Part shown: piece after piece, positions 17,166 through 24,958 of the stretch
How positions within the stretch are numbered: the first letter of the stretch is position 1
How the letters are laid out: every line of letters begins with the position of its first letter
Made by a program: the position numbers and the translations under genes
Notes under the pieces: model-generated
What the model was told of the DNA's origin: nothing
What the model saw: only the letters and a program-made list of their open reading frames with translations
The model's database searches: none
Source: an uncultured Bacteroides sp.
Lineage (GTDB): Bacteria > Bacteroidota > Bacteroidia > Bacteroidales > Bacteroidaceae
NCBI GenBank assembly: GCA_934716785.1
Contig: CAKUYM010000004.1
Span: forward strand, 1 to 48,097
DNA length: 48,097 bases
Direction: 5' to 3'

Positions 17166-18689
17166 TTACTTTAATGGTTCTTCTTCTACCTCGCTGCGAT
17201 AGTAGCCCTCTACCTCGGCAAAGAAATTCTGCTTCAGAGAGTCCAGAAGTTCGGGGTATTGCACTGCCACATTTTGGTGTTGGCCCCGGTCATTTTTTAC
17301 ATTAAACAATCCGTACTCCCCCAAATTGCCTAATTCATTCCCTGTCAGATTCCGCTCGGAGCCTTTATAAGGGGGCATCATTATCCAATCGCCCGAACGA
17401 TAAGCCATACGCCCCTGTGCCTCCAGCACCACATCCTTGCGGGCACTCTGCTCTTTTCCGAGAAAAGCATTCAAATAATTCCGGCTATCCAATCCTTGCG
17501 GCAGGTCGGCATGTATCATTGCACCCAAGGAAGCAAGAATATCCATCTGGCAAACCAATGCATCGGACACGGTCGGTCGAATCTTTCCTTTCCAGTAGAC
17601 AAACAAAGGTATATGCGTGCCGCCATCGAACAAGCTGTATTTACCGCCACGCAAACCACCTGCCGGGAGATGATTGCCTGCCAGTTCGGGAGCACCATCT
17701 TTGTATCCGTCATTCAGAACCGGCCCGTTATCACTGGAGAAGATAATCAGTGTTTTTTCCAATAATCCCTCTTTTTTCAAATGAGCAAGCAGCTCGCCCA
17801 CACACCAATCCGCCTCAACAATTGCGTCACCGCGAGGCCCCATTGTTGTCCGGCCAACGAAGCGTTGATGAGGAGCACGGGGTACGTGAGGTTCGTGCAG
17901 GCCATAATACAGAAAGAAAGGAGCATCTTTATGCTCTGTCACAAAGCGCTTCACCTTATCTACGAAATAGTCTGCCATATCTTCATCTTTCCAACGAGCT
18001 TTCTGACCGCCTTTCATATAGCCGATACGGGGAATGCCGTTTACTATAGAGTTATTGTGACCGTGTGCCCACTGCATTTTCAGCATCTCCGGATGAGAAA
18101 TTGCAGTCGGTTCGCCCTCAAAGTTTTTCTCGTAACTCACTTCGATGGGATCAGTCGAATCAAGCCCCACGACATCTCCATTTTCTACATAAACCGTCGG
18201 AACACGATCATTGGTCGCTGCAATCAAGCATGAATAATCAAAACCTATTTCTTTGGCACCGGGCTTGACTGTCTCATTCCAGTTGACATTTCCATTTCCC
18301 ATGCCCAAATGCCATTTTCCGATAGCACCGGTCGCATAACCACATTGCCGCATCATCTTTGGCAAGGTGAATTGATTCTCATTGATGATAAGAGGAGCAT
18401 CCCCCGGCAAGATCTTTGCATCCTTATTTTTCCACGGATACATCCCGGTCATCAAAGCATAACGACTGGGAGTAGAAGTAGCCGAAGTGGCATATCCGTT
18501 CGTGAAGCAAACTCCTCCACGGGCCAAAGTATCAATATTCGGAGTATGAATCGTAGCAGAGCCATAAGCACTCACATCCCCAAAGCCCAGATCATCGGCA
18601 AGAATCACAATTACATTCGGCTTTTCTTCTTGCTGAGAGGCACAACCTGCTAAAGACAATACAGGAACAAGGTAGATTATCTTTTTCAT
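17166..18689 (-). CDS. Serine-type S1 sulfatase lipoprotein
   Basis: Hydrolyses a sulfate ester, presumably on a sugar. The product has 507 residues with lipobox LAGCAS (Cys16). The sulfatase signature is S-T-P-S-R at residues 72-76 followed by YALMTG, so the residue matured to formylglycine is Ser72. Bacteroides activates such enzymes with the radical-SAM anaerobic sulfatase-maturating enzyme. Metal-site landmarks are ADDLG (31-35), GKWHLG and SSDNGP. Family S1 is certain; the subfamily is not. It stands alone: it has its own -7 box upstream, a terminator beyond that, and a promoter for the next operon downstream. It may serve either neighbouring PUL. Alginate is not sulfated, so the left-hand PUL is the more likely client. 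Confidence 0.9.
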   Translation of the reverse strand: MKKIIYLVPVLSLAGCASQQEEKPNVIVILADDLGFGDVSAYGSATIHTPNIDTLARGGVCFTNGYATSATSTPSRYALMTGMYPWKNKDAKILPGDAPLIINENQFTLPKMMRQCGYATGAIGKWHLGMGNGNVNWNETVKPGAKEIGFDYSCLIAATNDRVPTVYVENGDVVGLDSTDPIEVSYEKNFEGEPTAISHPEMLKMQWAHGHNNSIVNGIPRIGYMKGGQKARWKDEDMADYFVDKVKRFVTEHKDAPFFLYYGLHEPHVPRAPHQRFVGRTTMGPRGDAIVEADWCVGELLAHLKKEGLLEKTLIIFSSDNGPVLNDGYKDGAPELAGNHLPAGGLRGGKYSLFDGGTHIPLFVYWKGKIRPTVSDALVCQMDILASLGAMIHADLPQGLDSRNYLNAFLGKEQSARKDVVLEAQGRMAYRSGDWIMMPPYKGSERNLTGNELGNLGEYGLFNVKNDRGQHQNVAVQYPELLDSLKQNFFAEVEGYYRSEVEEEPLK

Positions 18690-18712
18690 AATATATACAG
18701 TTAATTATAATG

Positions 18713-18720
18713 CAAAATTA
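18713..18720 (-). promoter_or_regulatory. -7 box of the sulfatase promoter
   Basis: The minus strand reads TAATTTTG, an exact match to TAnnTTTG, 24 bp upstream of the sulfatase start codon. No TTTG sits at the standard 19-21 bp spacing; the nearest is 26 bp away at 18747-18750, so the -33 element is weak. Confidence 0.45.
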
Positions 18721-18831
18721 ATCTGTACTTATTTATTTGCATAGAACAAATGTCTAATAATAGGGAATAATGTCTATCCGACAAGCTTTCCAAGAAAAAA
18801 AACTTCTACTCAAAATACTATAAAACGACAA

Positions 18832-18876
18832 TCTCCTGCCCGAAAATATACCCGAAAGTATATCCCGAACAGGAGA
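18832..18876 (-). terminator. Terminator hairpin at the end of the alginate operon
   Basis: An outer stem (18832-18838 with 18870-18876, 7 bp, tctcctg/caggaga) encloses an inner perfect 6-bp stem (18846-18851 with 18858-18863). Within it cccgaa recurs three times (18839, 18851, 18864). It lies about 60 bp past the stop of the last gene of the alginate operon, and T-rich DNA follows on the minus strand. The 247-bp gap from 18690 to 18936 otherwise holds only the sulfatase promoter. Confidence 0.65.
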
Positions 18877-18936
18877 CCACCATAATAGACAAAACTAAAC
18901 GTCCGTCTTTTTTAGGTTTTCCTCAAAAATCCCCCT

Positions 18937-19824
18937 CTAAAGTTTCTTGATCGAGAAATCGGCAAAACGAATTTCTTCATCGCGCAACCGGTCTTGCCAA
19001 CTCCGGTTCTCACCCAAATAACGGTAGATACCCCATTTGGGACGAAGTCCCGTACAATCTGTGCGCCACATATCCATCTTTTCAGGACCGAATTTCAAGA
19101 GAACCGTTCCGTCTTTTATGCGTGTGATGACTACCTCATACGAACCGTTCTCACCGAAGCAGGCTTTTTCTTCCACCTCCACCCAGTTGCCAAGAAAATC
19201 TGCAAGGTCTGTACTGGCAAGGGTGGTAGTGCCTTCACCGCGTTTATCATAACGTACCCGCAATTGCTGACCGCCTTTGCTGTTGGAATAAGCAGTCAGG
19301 GTGATAAGCGGGGAACCTACATCTGCCGTACCTGACGAATTATCAATGCCCTTCAACTGGTGAAGATGGGAGAATTTAGTCGTCGTCTGAAATCCTACCG
19401 GCAAACAGAATTTCCAACGGAATACCATAGTCTCCCCGTTTTGCCCGACAAGGCTTTTGGGGGATTTGTTATCCGTCTTTATCTCATTACGCTGACGGTC
19501 GGTGATATTTGCCAGTCCACGGTCATCATCTATCGCTGCATGAATAAAGAAAGCAAAGACATACTTATTCAACTGATTGTCATGTACCTGCCGGATATGC
19601 TGAAAATGCGCGGCCTTATGCGCACGCGAAGAATCGGGAGCTTCATGGTTATAGCCCGAACGTTTAATCAAATCATACGTTTTTGCGCTATTACCATCGG
19701 CAATCAATGTGCCGTCCACCTGTTGTTCCGGCTTCGGCAGTTCTTTCTCGTCTATCACTTCCGACGAACTGTTGGAACAGGCGATGAAAGCAAAAAGGGC
19801 TAAGAATAAGGTTCCTTTTCTCAT
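18937..19824 (-). CDS. Heparin-lyase-I-like (PF14099-type) jelly-roll protein, putative polysaccharide lyase, lipoprotein
   Basis: Lipoprotein of 295 residues (FIACSNS, Cys16) that appears to be a beta-jelly-roll lyase. Three motifs stand where the active-site strands of PF14099/PL20- or PL7-type lyases lie: QRNEIKT (111-117), FSHLHQLKGID (151-161) and RPKWGIYR (261-268, with Tyr267). SPLITLTAY, FLGNWVEVEEK and the C-terminal VRFADF-like strand support the fold. The exact family is uncertain: heparin lyase I-like, glucuronan-lyase-like, or a divergent PL7-like enzyme. It is the last gene of the alginate operon, only 6 bp behind the esterase gene, so a role on alginate or another uronan is plausible. 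Lyase activity is inferred, not proven. Confidence 0.6.
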   Translation of the reverse strand: MRKGTLFLALFAFIACSNSSSEVIDEKELPKPEQQVDGTLIADGNSAKTYDLIKRSGYNHEAPDSSRAHKAAHFQHIRQVHDNQLNKYVFAFFIHAAIDDDRGLANITDRQRNEIKTDNKSPKSLVGQNGETMVFRWKFCLPVGFQTTTKFSHLHQLKGIDNSSGTADVGSPLITLTAYSNSKGGQQLRVRYDKRGEGTTTLASTDLADFLGNWVEVEEKACFGENGSYEVVITRIKDGTVLLKFGPEKMDMWRTDCTGLRPKWGIYRYLGENRSWQDRLRDEEIRFADFSIKKL

Positions 19825-19830
19825 TTGGAT

Positions 19831-20820
19831 CTACTTAATATGGTTGACCAAGAAATCTACCGACTTGAAAAAAATCTCTTCCATTTTATCAGAAGTCTTT
19901 GAACTGACATTATGGTCATAATATTCATACTCCAACAGGTCGCACACTCCCCCTTTTTTCTTTAAGGCGGATGCGAACATTTCACTCTGTTCACACTCTA
20001 CCGTAACATCGCATGTACCACATACCAACATGGAAGCGGGAACGTTCTTCTTCGGAATCAGATTGATAGGAGATGCTTCACGAAGTACTTTCGGATCACG
20101 GTCACAAAAATACGCGATGCGTTGAGGATCTTTCGTCTTCATGGTGATAGCAGCCTTTTCCAAATCATAAATACCGGAATAGCCGACAAAAGCTTTTGTT
20201 CCGGGAACGGCCATTGCAGCCACCGCAGCCAAATGAGCACCGGCAGAAGTACCCAAGAATCCGAAACAGTCGGGATTAATATTCAACTCTGCCGCATGTT
20301 CACGAACATACTTCACCGCATCCAGAATATCCTGGATAGAGACTTTTACAGTCGCATCGGATTGCGGAGCCAATGTGTAGGAGACACGAATGCCCGTAAT
20401 TCCCTTCTGCTTCGCCAAATACTGGGATAAAGACCTGGACGAACCGTTATTACCCCGTGCCCATCCGCCACCGTGGATGTAAACCACAAAAGGAGCCGGC
20501 TTGTCTGTCACTGCAAAGTCTACTGTGAGTGTCAGTTCATAATCCTTATGCTTCTTGTAAACAATATCTTTAGTGGTCACCCCTTTGTAATCTTTGCTTT
20601 TCAGACGGTCTGCCTGATAGGTATAGGGAACCATCACATCGGGAATCGTATTCACGTCAATGAACTTCGCATATTTCTTCGCATACAACAAAGCATAAGA
20701 GCCGTCGTCGTTCCGCGTCATTTTCATGCCATAGCGGTTGGAGAACTGCTGTGGTTGAGCTTCTTGCGCAAAGCTGAGAAGCGGCAGTATACACAAACAA
20801 AGAATCAGTTTCAATTTCAT
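19831..20820 (-). CDS. Secreted alpha/beta-hydrolase esterase (acetyl-xylan-esterase/BD-FAE-like)
   Basis: Product of 329 residues with signal peptide ending at LSFAQ. The alpha/beta-hydrolase landmarks are complete: oxyanion loop HGGGW (116-120), nucleophile elbow GTSAGAH (Ser192), Asp271 in CGTCDVTV, and His303 in YYDHNVS. The closest well-known relatives are carbohydrate esterases that remove acetyl or feruloyl groups. It sits between PL38 (57 bp) and the jelly-roll protein (6 bp) in the alginate operon. Bacterial alginates are O-acetylated on mannuronate, so an alginate deacetylase is an attractive guess; algal alginate is not acetylated. The acyl group and substrate remain unknown. Confidence 0.8.
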   Translation of the reverse strand: MKLKLILCLCILPLLSFAQEAQPQQFSNRYGMKMTRNDDGSYALLYAKKYAKFIDVNTIPDVMVPYTYQADRLKSKDYKGVTTKDIVYKKHKDYELTLTVDFAVTDKPAPFVVYIHGGGWARGNNGSSRSLSQYLAKQKGITGIRVSYTLAPQSDATVKVSIQDILDAVKYVREHAAELNINPDCFGFLGTSAGAHLAAVAAMAVPGTKAFVGYSGIYDLEKAAITMKTKDPQRIAYFCDRDPKVLREASPINLIPKKNVPASMLVCGTCDVTVECEQSEMFASALKKKGGVCDLLEYEYYDHNVSSKTSDKMEEIFFKSVDFLVNHIK

Positions 20821-20877
20821 GTTATCACTTTATATTAGGTGAGGATAATTTTAATTCTTATTCTATATTTTCTAATC

Positions 20878-22080
20878 TCATTTCTTCTTTAAAGTCAGAT
20901 ACGGTATTGTCGCCACATCGGACGTACTGTATTTCAGTCCTATACTCTTTGCCGTATCCACATATTTCTGATTGCCCAATGCCATTCCGGCTTCATAGAG
21001 AAGAATGGCAGCACGGGATTGGTCGAAAGGCTTAATCTGTTTGAATTTCCAACTTTCGGGATTCAGATAATAAGGATACAAATAATCAACTGCCTGTGAA
21101 GCCACTTTCCCGTTCGAAGCAGGGGTGCTCCATAAGTTAACTCCTATCTGGCTCGTGATTTGGTTGGCTTCCATTAATGCTTCCAAAGCGAAAGTTGAAT
21201 AATGCAGGGAGAGAGTTCGTTTCAGTTCCTGGGGCAATGAACCGTCATCGGCAATCTGTGCACCCATTTTGGGAAGTATGCTTTGTTCAGCCACTTCACG
21301 GATGCGGTCGGTAAGGTCTAAGTAAGCCAATACCATCAAGTGAATAGCCTCGTACCACAGGCCATGATTATTGGTTGCATGAGATTCTCTTTGCCCTTGC
21401 GTGCTGTTCTCCATCCAGTAGCAAAAAGCGGCAGCCCAATCATCGAGTTTCTTCTTGTCCGATGGAGTCCAGCTTTTAGAGCCTTCTATCAGCTTGGCCA
21501 CACCCAGTGCGCGACAGAAACGACGTGCATCAATAAAGCCCGAACCACGCATATGCTTCATCCCCGGCACGGTTTGTGCGTAAGTCATATTCGGATTCAT
21601 GCCCAGTTTCGAATCTGTGAACCATGTTCTCAGATGATTGGCACATGCTTTGGCGTAGACTTCTTTTCCTGTGATATAATAAAGCACCCCCAGGCAGTAA
21701 GCGGTGTCACCAAAACGATTGGCGTTCTCACGTTCGGGATAATCGTAGACTTCGGGATTGCGTTCACCGTCTTTCCTTATATAAGGAAGTCCATCGGTCT
21801 TTGTTGAATCCGGCCACCAATAGGGAGATAAAGTCATATAATCTCTCGGATCCTTGCTGGGAGGAAGTTTCTTCTTGGCAGTCACCGATAAAGGAGTCAT
21901 CTTTATATATTTCTCCGCTGCCTTTTCCTGAAGTTCAATGTACCGAGTGACTTCTTTGTCGCCTTTCCGATAATCGTTTTTTAGCTGTTCAAGCAATGCC
22001 ACATTAAACGGTCCCAAGGGAGCAGCATTCAGTATTCCCCAACAAAGGCATACAACCCATATGGCAAAGATTCGTCTCAT
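20878..22080 (-). CDS. Alginate lyase, PL38-type (Alginate_lyase PF05426 fold)
   Basis: Secreted (alpha/alpha) toroid lyase of 400 residues. The start at 22080 (MRRIFAIWVV) is chosen because it opens a proper signal peptide ending at ILNA; the in-frame start at 22113 adds 11 non-signal residues. Alginate_lyase family features are YMTLSPYWWPD near the N-terminus, GSGFIDARRFCRALGV, the HATNNHGLWYEA helix with the Asn-Asn-His that lines the active site, and LSLHYSTFALEAL. In gut Bacteroides, PL38 occurs with PL6 and PL17 in alginate PULs, exactly as here, which supports the assignment. It cleaves by beta-elimination to give 4,5-unsaturated uronates. Poly-M versus poly-G preference cannot be read from the sequence. 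Confidence 0.85.
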   Translation of the reverse strand: MRRIFAIWVVCLCWGILNAAPLGPFNVALLEQLKNDYRKGDKEVTRYIELQEKAAEKYIKMTPLSVTAKKKLPPSKDPRDYMTLSPYWWPDSTKTDGLPYIRKDGERNPEVYDYPERENANRFGDTAYCLGVLYYITGKEVYAKACANHLRTWFTDSKLGMNPNMTYAQTVPGMKHMRGSGFIDARRFCRALGVAKLIEGSKSWTPSDKKKLDDWAAAFCYWMENSTQGQRESHATNNHGLWYEAIHLMVLAYLDLTDRIREVAEQSILPKMGAQIADDGSLPQELKRTLSLHYSTFALEALMEANQITSQIGVNLWSTPASNGKVASQAVDYLYPYYLNPESWKFKQIKPFDQSRAAILLYEAGMALGNQKYVDTAKSIGLKYSTSDVATIPYLTLKKK

Positions 22081-22108
22081 AAATATTTTCTTTAAAGTAG
22101 GTAAGTGT

Positions 22109-22184
22109 GTCATTTAGAACGAAGCGAAGAACCTGCTCCCGGTATCTGCCAAAGAGCAGATTCTTCACTGTATCCAGAATGGCG
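22109..22184. repeat. REP/MITE-like imperfect inverted repeat
   Basis: Between the SDR gene and the PL38 gene lies an imperfect palindrome. The left arm is 22109-22138 and the right arm 22154-22184, with a 15-base loop. The arms share CATT..G, AG.GAAGAA and CTGCTC, with about ten mismatches. The left arm carries gaagcgaagaa, the core of a type of short interspersed stem-loop repeat common in bacterial genomes. It occupies most of the 120-bp gap and contains no gene. Confidence 0.55.
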
Positions 22185-22200
22185 GTATCAGATTTCTTCT

Positions 22201-22953
22201 TTAAGAAAAGAAACAACCGCCGTTAATATCAATATTCGTACCTGTCAGGTAAGAAGATTCGGAGCAGGCAAGGAAGCAGACCAGATCGGCCACCTCACCG
22301 GCAGTTCCTTCACGGCGCAATGCATAAGAAGCTTTCATGCGCTCACGATTTTCGGGCGTATTGAAACGATCGTGGAAAGAAGTGGCGATCGTGCCCGGAC
22401 AGATGGCATTGCAACGGATTCCCTGAGGACCGAGTTCTTTTGCCATAGAACGTGTAAACGTCATCACCGCACCTTTCGCAGTTGCATACATGGAAGCACC
22501 ATTACCACCGCCATCGCGAGCTGCCAATGAAGAGAAGTTTATGATAGAACCGCCTGCCGGCATCATGGGAACCACTTCGCGGGTACAGAGAAATACGGAA
22601 CGCATATTGACATCCATCAGGAAGTCATACCAATCTTCATCCTGTTCGGTAATTTTCTTACGTCCTACAATACCACCTACTACATTTACCAGAACATCCA
22701 CCTTATCACCAAATGCCTTGTTGCATTCAGCAAAAAGATTTTTTACCTCAGCAGCCTTTGTCATATCGCCCTGAACAGCAATTGCTACTCCGCCGGCATT
22801 CTTAATCATGGCCAATGTTTCCTGTGCATCGGCTTCATTGTCGAAATAGTTCAGACAAACTTTAGCGCCTTCTGCTGCCAATTTCACTGATACTGCACGA
22901 CCAAGGTCGCGTGCGCCACCTGTTACGATAGCTACTTTTCCTTCTAATTTCAT
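22201..22953 (-). CDS. Short-chain dehydrogenase/reductase, probable DEH reductase
   Basis: Cytoplasmic Rossmann enzyme of 250 residues. The cofactor motif is TGGARDLG (11-18), followed by NVVGG (90-94, NNAG-like), Ser142 and the catalytic pair Tyr156-x3-Lys160 (YATAK). In alginate operons the SDR reduces 4-deoxy-L-erythro-5-hexoseulose uronate (DEH) with NAD(P)H to 2-keto-3-deoxy-D-gluconate, and its place between the hexuronate transporter and PL38 supports that job. Sequence alone would allow other 3-oxoacyl-type or sugar substrates. The first strand lacks the Arg typical of strict NADPH enzymes, so cofactor choice is open. It starts 24 bp behind the transporter stop. Confidence 0.85.
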   Translation of the reverse strand: MKLEGKVAIVTGGARDLGRAVSVKLAAEGAKVCLNYFDNEADAQETLAMIKNAGGVAIAVQGDMTKAAEVKNLFAECNKAFGDKVDVLVNVVGGIVGRKKITEQDEDWYDFLMDVNMRSVFLCTREVVPMMPAGGSIINFSSLAARDGGGNGASMYATAKGAVMTFTRSMAKELGPQGIRCNAICPGTIATSFHDRFNTPENRERMKASYALRREGTAGEVADLVCFLACSESSYLTGTNIDINGGCFFS

Positions 22954-22977
22954 AATTGTCTTGTTTTTAAAACACGT

Positions 22978-24444
22978 TTATTTTTCTATTTGTTTAATCT
23001 CTCCTACTGTCAGGAAGATGGAACACAGCGATAACGGTACCAAAGCTCCCAACAGACTGAATAATAATATCCAATTCGTAATATAACTGGCAAAAAGAAT
23101 TGCCAGGATGGTGCCTAATACTGCCGAAGCACCACCAAGTCCGGCCAATGAACCGACAGACTTTCCACTGTGCAGATCGCTCGGAATCGTCTGTAGGTTT
23201 GTCATGAAGAACTGGAAGCCCCCCAATACCAATGCCATAAAAATAATAGCAACCGGAGCTGTAGTAGACATGATAGCTGCCAGTATGGATGGAACGATAA
23301 TGATTCCTCCAAGCAACATTGCCGCCTTACGGGCATAATTCACCGTATGTCCGCGGTTTATCAGCCAACCGGAAAACCACCCGCCGGCAATACTGCCCAA
23401 TGCAGCCCCTACATACGGCACCCAAGCCGAAAACGCCACCTCCTTGATATTCAATTGAAATACATCTGCCAGATAAAGCGGCAAGAATGTGACAAACATC
23501 CACCAGATAGGATCAAGGAAGAATCGTCCTAAAATGACAGACCAATTCTTTTTCACCCGGAGCAATTCACCCCAGCTTTTCCCTTTCTCCTCCGTTTTCA
23601 GTTCTTTTTCAGGCTGACCGTTCAAGATATATGTACGCTCTTCTTCCGTAATCCAAGGATGCTTCTTCGGACCTTCCTTATTGATAACCAACCACGGAAT
23701 CAGCCAAACCAATCCCAACCCGCCAACTACAATAAAAGTCCATTTCCAACCGAAAGCAATGAAGATCATCAGGATGATAATCGGTGCAAGGATAGAGCCG
23801 ACAGAAGCTGCCGCCCCGAACAATCCCTGTGCAAAGGCACGTTCTTTCTGTGGAAACCACTCTGCATTGCTTTTCGTCGTACCCGGCCACGGACCTGCTT
23901 CACCCAGCCCGAGCATCATTCTAAAAAAGGTAAGCGAGAAGATTCCCCGTGAAAGAGAAGCCAATGCGTCTGCCATTCCCCATACAAGCACACTCCAGAA
24001 GAAGCCTTTCCGACATCCGATCTTATCATACAATTTTCCGGACACGAGTTGGCTGACACCATACGCTATCATAAAGAAGATCGTAATCAGACCGAGAATA
24101 TCTTTCGCTTTCTGCGAAGCGTCGGGATCATTGCGATCTATCAAGCCGAGGTCGATAGCAATACCTTCGCGATTGGTCACAAACGTAACTCCATCTTTCT
24201 CTTTTATCTGCACGCCGGCTACACTGACAGAATCACAATTTCCATTGGCAGCAGTCAATATATACTGTTCGCCCGACAATACGGCATGATTTCCCTTATC
24301 TACAGATGCATCTGCTTCGGGAATCAGACGATAGTCGATATTGGCCACCCACATATAGTTGAGCGTGCCCCTATCCAGATAGTTGATAATAGTTATCAGC
24401 ATGATTAACCCGATAACTATCCACCGGAGTCCTTTTACCTTCAT
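22978..24444 (-). CDS. MFS hexuronate (ExuT/GudP-type) transporter with enlarged first periplasmic loop
   Basis: Inner-membrane importer of the anion:cation symporter branch of the major facilitator superfamily, 488 residues. Family marks are NYLDRGTLN at the end of TM1, GKLYDKIGCRKGFFWSVLVWG after TM2, FFRMMLGLGEAGPWPGTTK in TM4, and ERAFAQGLFGAAASVGS in TM5. In an alginate operon its cargo is most likely unsaturated mono-uronate/DEH or small oligo-uronates. Oddly, about 80 residues (roughly 34-115) separate TM1 from TM2, where ExuT-type proteins have about 30. The extra part looks like a small beta-rich extracytoplasmic domain. The start lies 1 bp from the kdgF stop, implying translational coupling. 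Confidence 0.9.
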   Translation of the reverse strand: MKVKGLRWIVIGLIMLITIINYLDRGTLNYMWVANIDYRLIPEADASVDKGNHAVLSGEQYILTAANGNCDSVSVAGVQIKEKDGVTFVTNREGIAIDLGLIDRNDPDASQKAKDILGLITIFFMIAYGVSQLVSGKLYDKIGCRKGFFWSVLVWGMADALASLSRGIFSLTFFRMMLGLGEAGPWPGTTKSNAEWFPQKERAFAQGLFGAAASVGSILAPIIILMIFIAFGWKWTFIVVGGLGLVWLIPWLVINKEGPKKHPWITEEERTYILNGQPEKELKTEEKGKSWGELLRVKKNWSVILGRFFLDPIWWMFVTFLPLYLADVFQLNIKEVAFSAWVPYVGAALGSIAGGWFSGWLINRGHTVNYARKAAMLLGGIIIVPSILAAIMSTTAPVAIIFMALVLGGFQFFMTNLQTIPSDLHSGKSVGSLAGLGGASAVLGTILAILFASYITNWILLFSLLGALVPLSLCSIFLTVGEIKQIEK

Positions 24445-24445
24445 A

Positions 24446-24793
24446 TCATTTGAGATTTAAGAAATCCGCACGTACAGGGCTGAATGTATCAATCAAGATA
24501 CCGGCTTCAAGACATACACAACCATGCAATTCGTCGGGAGCTACATAATAGCCGTCCCCTGCAGAAAGGATTTCTTTCTTGTCACCGATGGTCAGTTCGA
24601 ACTTGCCGCTCACCACATACGTTGCCTGACTGTGGTAATGCTCGTGCATACTGCCTACCGCACCTTTGTCAAACTTTACCTTGACCATCATCAACTGACC
24701 GTCATAGGCCATAATCTGACGATTCACACCCGGAGCAGGATTTTCCCACTTCAAATCTTTCTCAAACTGAAAAGTTTCGCTACATGTTTTCAT
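24446..24793 (-). CDS. kdgF: KdgF-type cupin, unsaturated uronate to DEH/DKI linearisation
   Basis: Single-domain cupin of 115 residues with no signal peptide. Metal ligands follow the KdgF pattern: His50, His52 and Gln56 in SMHEHYHSQ, and His90 in APDELHG, with GDGYYVAP between. KdgF promotes ring opening of 4,5-unsaturated galacturonate or mannuronate/guluronate monomers released by exo-lyases, giving the linear keto-uronate that the SDR reduces. It stands between PL17, which makes the monomer, and the transporter and reductase genes, which fits the pathway order. The gene begins a tightly coupled kdgF-MFS-SDR group preceded by an unusual 22-bp repeat array. Confidence 0.9.
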   Translation of the reverse strand: MKTCSETFQFEKDLKWENPAPGVNRQIMAYDGQLMMVKVKFDKGAVGSMHEHYHSQATYVVSGKFELTIGDKKEILSAGDGYYVAPDELHGCVCLEAGILIDTFSPVRADFLNLK

Positions 24794-24809
24794 ACTTTTA
24801 TCTATTAAT

Positions 24810-24958
24810 GGTTTATTAGTTAATCATCTGTATTTCAGATATTAATAAATCGTTCGTCAGGTGTTAACAGTTGAGTCGTCAGGTATTAACAGTTGAGCCG
24901 ACAAGTATTAATACTTGAGAAGACAGGTATTAATACCTGAGAAACGAAAGATTAATAG
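24810..24958. repeat. Array of 22-bp-phased palindromic units (array A) between PL17 and kdgF
   Basis: Four adjacent 22-bp units are obvious: 24854-24875, 24876-24897, 24898-24919 and 24920-24941. The last two each contain a perfect 16-bp palindrome (caagtattaatacttg and caggtattaatacctg); the first two are imperfect versions. The central TTAA stays in strict register at 24864, 24886, 24908 and 24930. In-phase TTAA also occurs at 24820, 24842 and 24952, where the flanking sequence has diverged. The array fills the 165-bp gap between the PL17 stop and the kdgF start, so it is in the operon message. Function unknown. Confidence 0.8.

Noticed and set aside
22004..22216. 70-codon minus-strand frame covering the repeat element
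   Set aside because: It overlaps the PL38 signal region and the SDR stop, is built mostly from the stem-loop repeat, and lacks protein features.
24810..24958. CRISPR array
   Set aside because: Units are contiguous 22-mers without spacers, the arms vary between units, and no cas genes are present.
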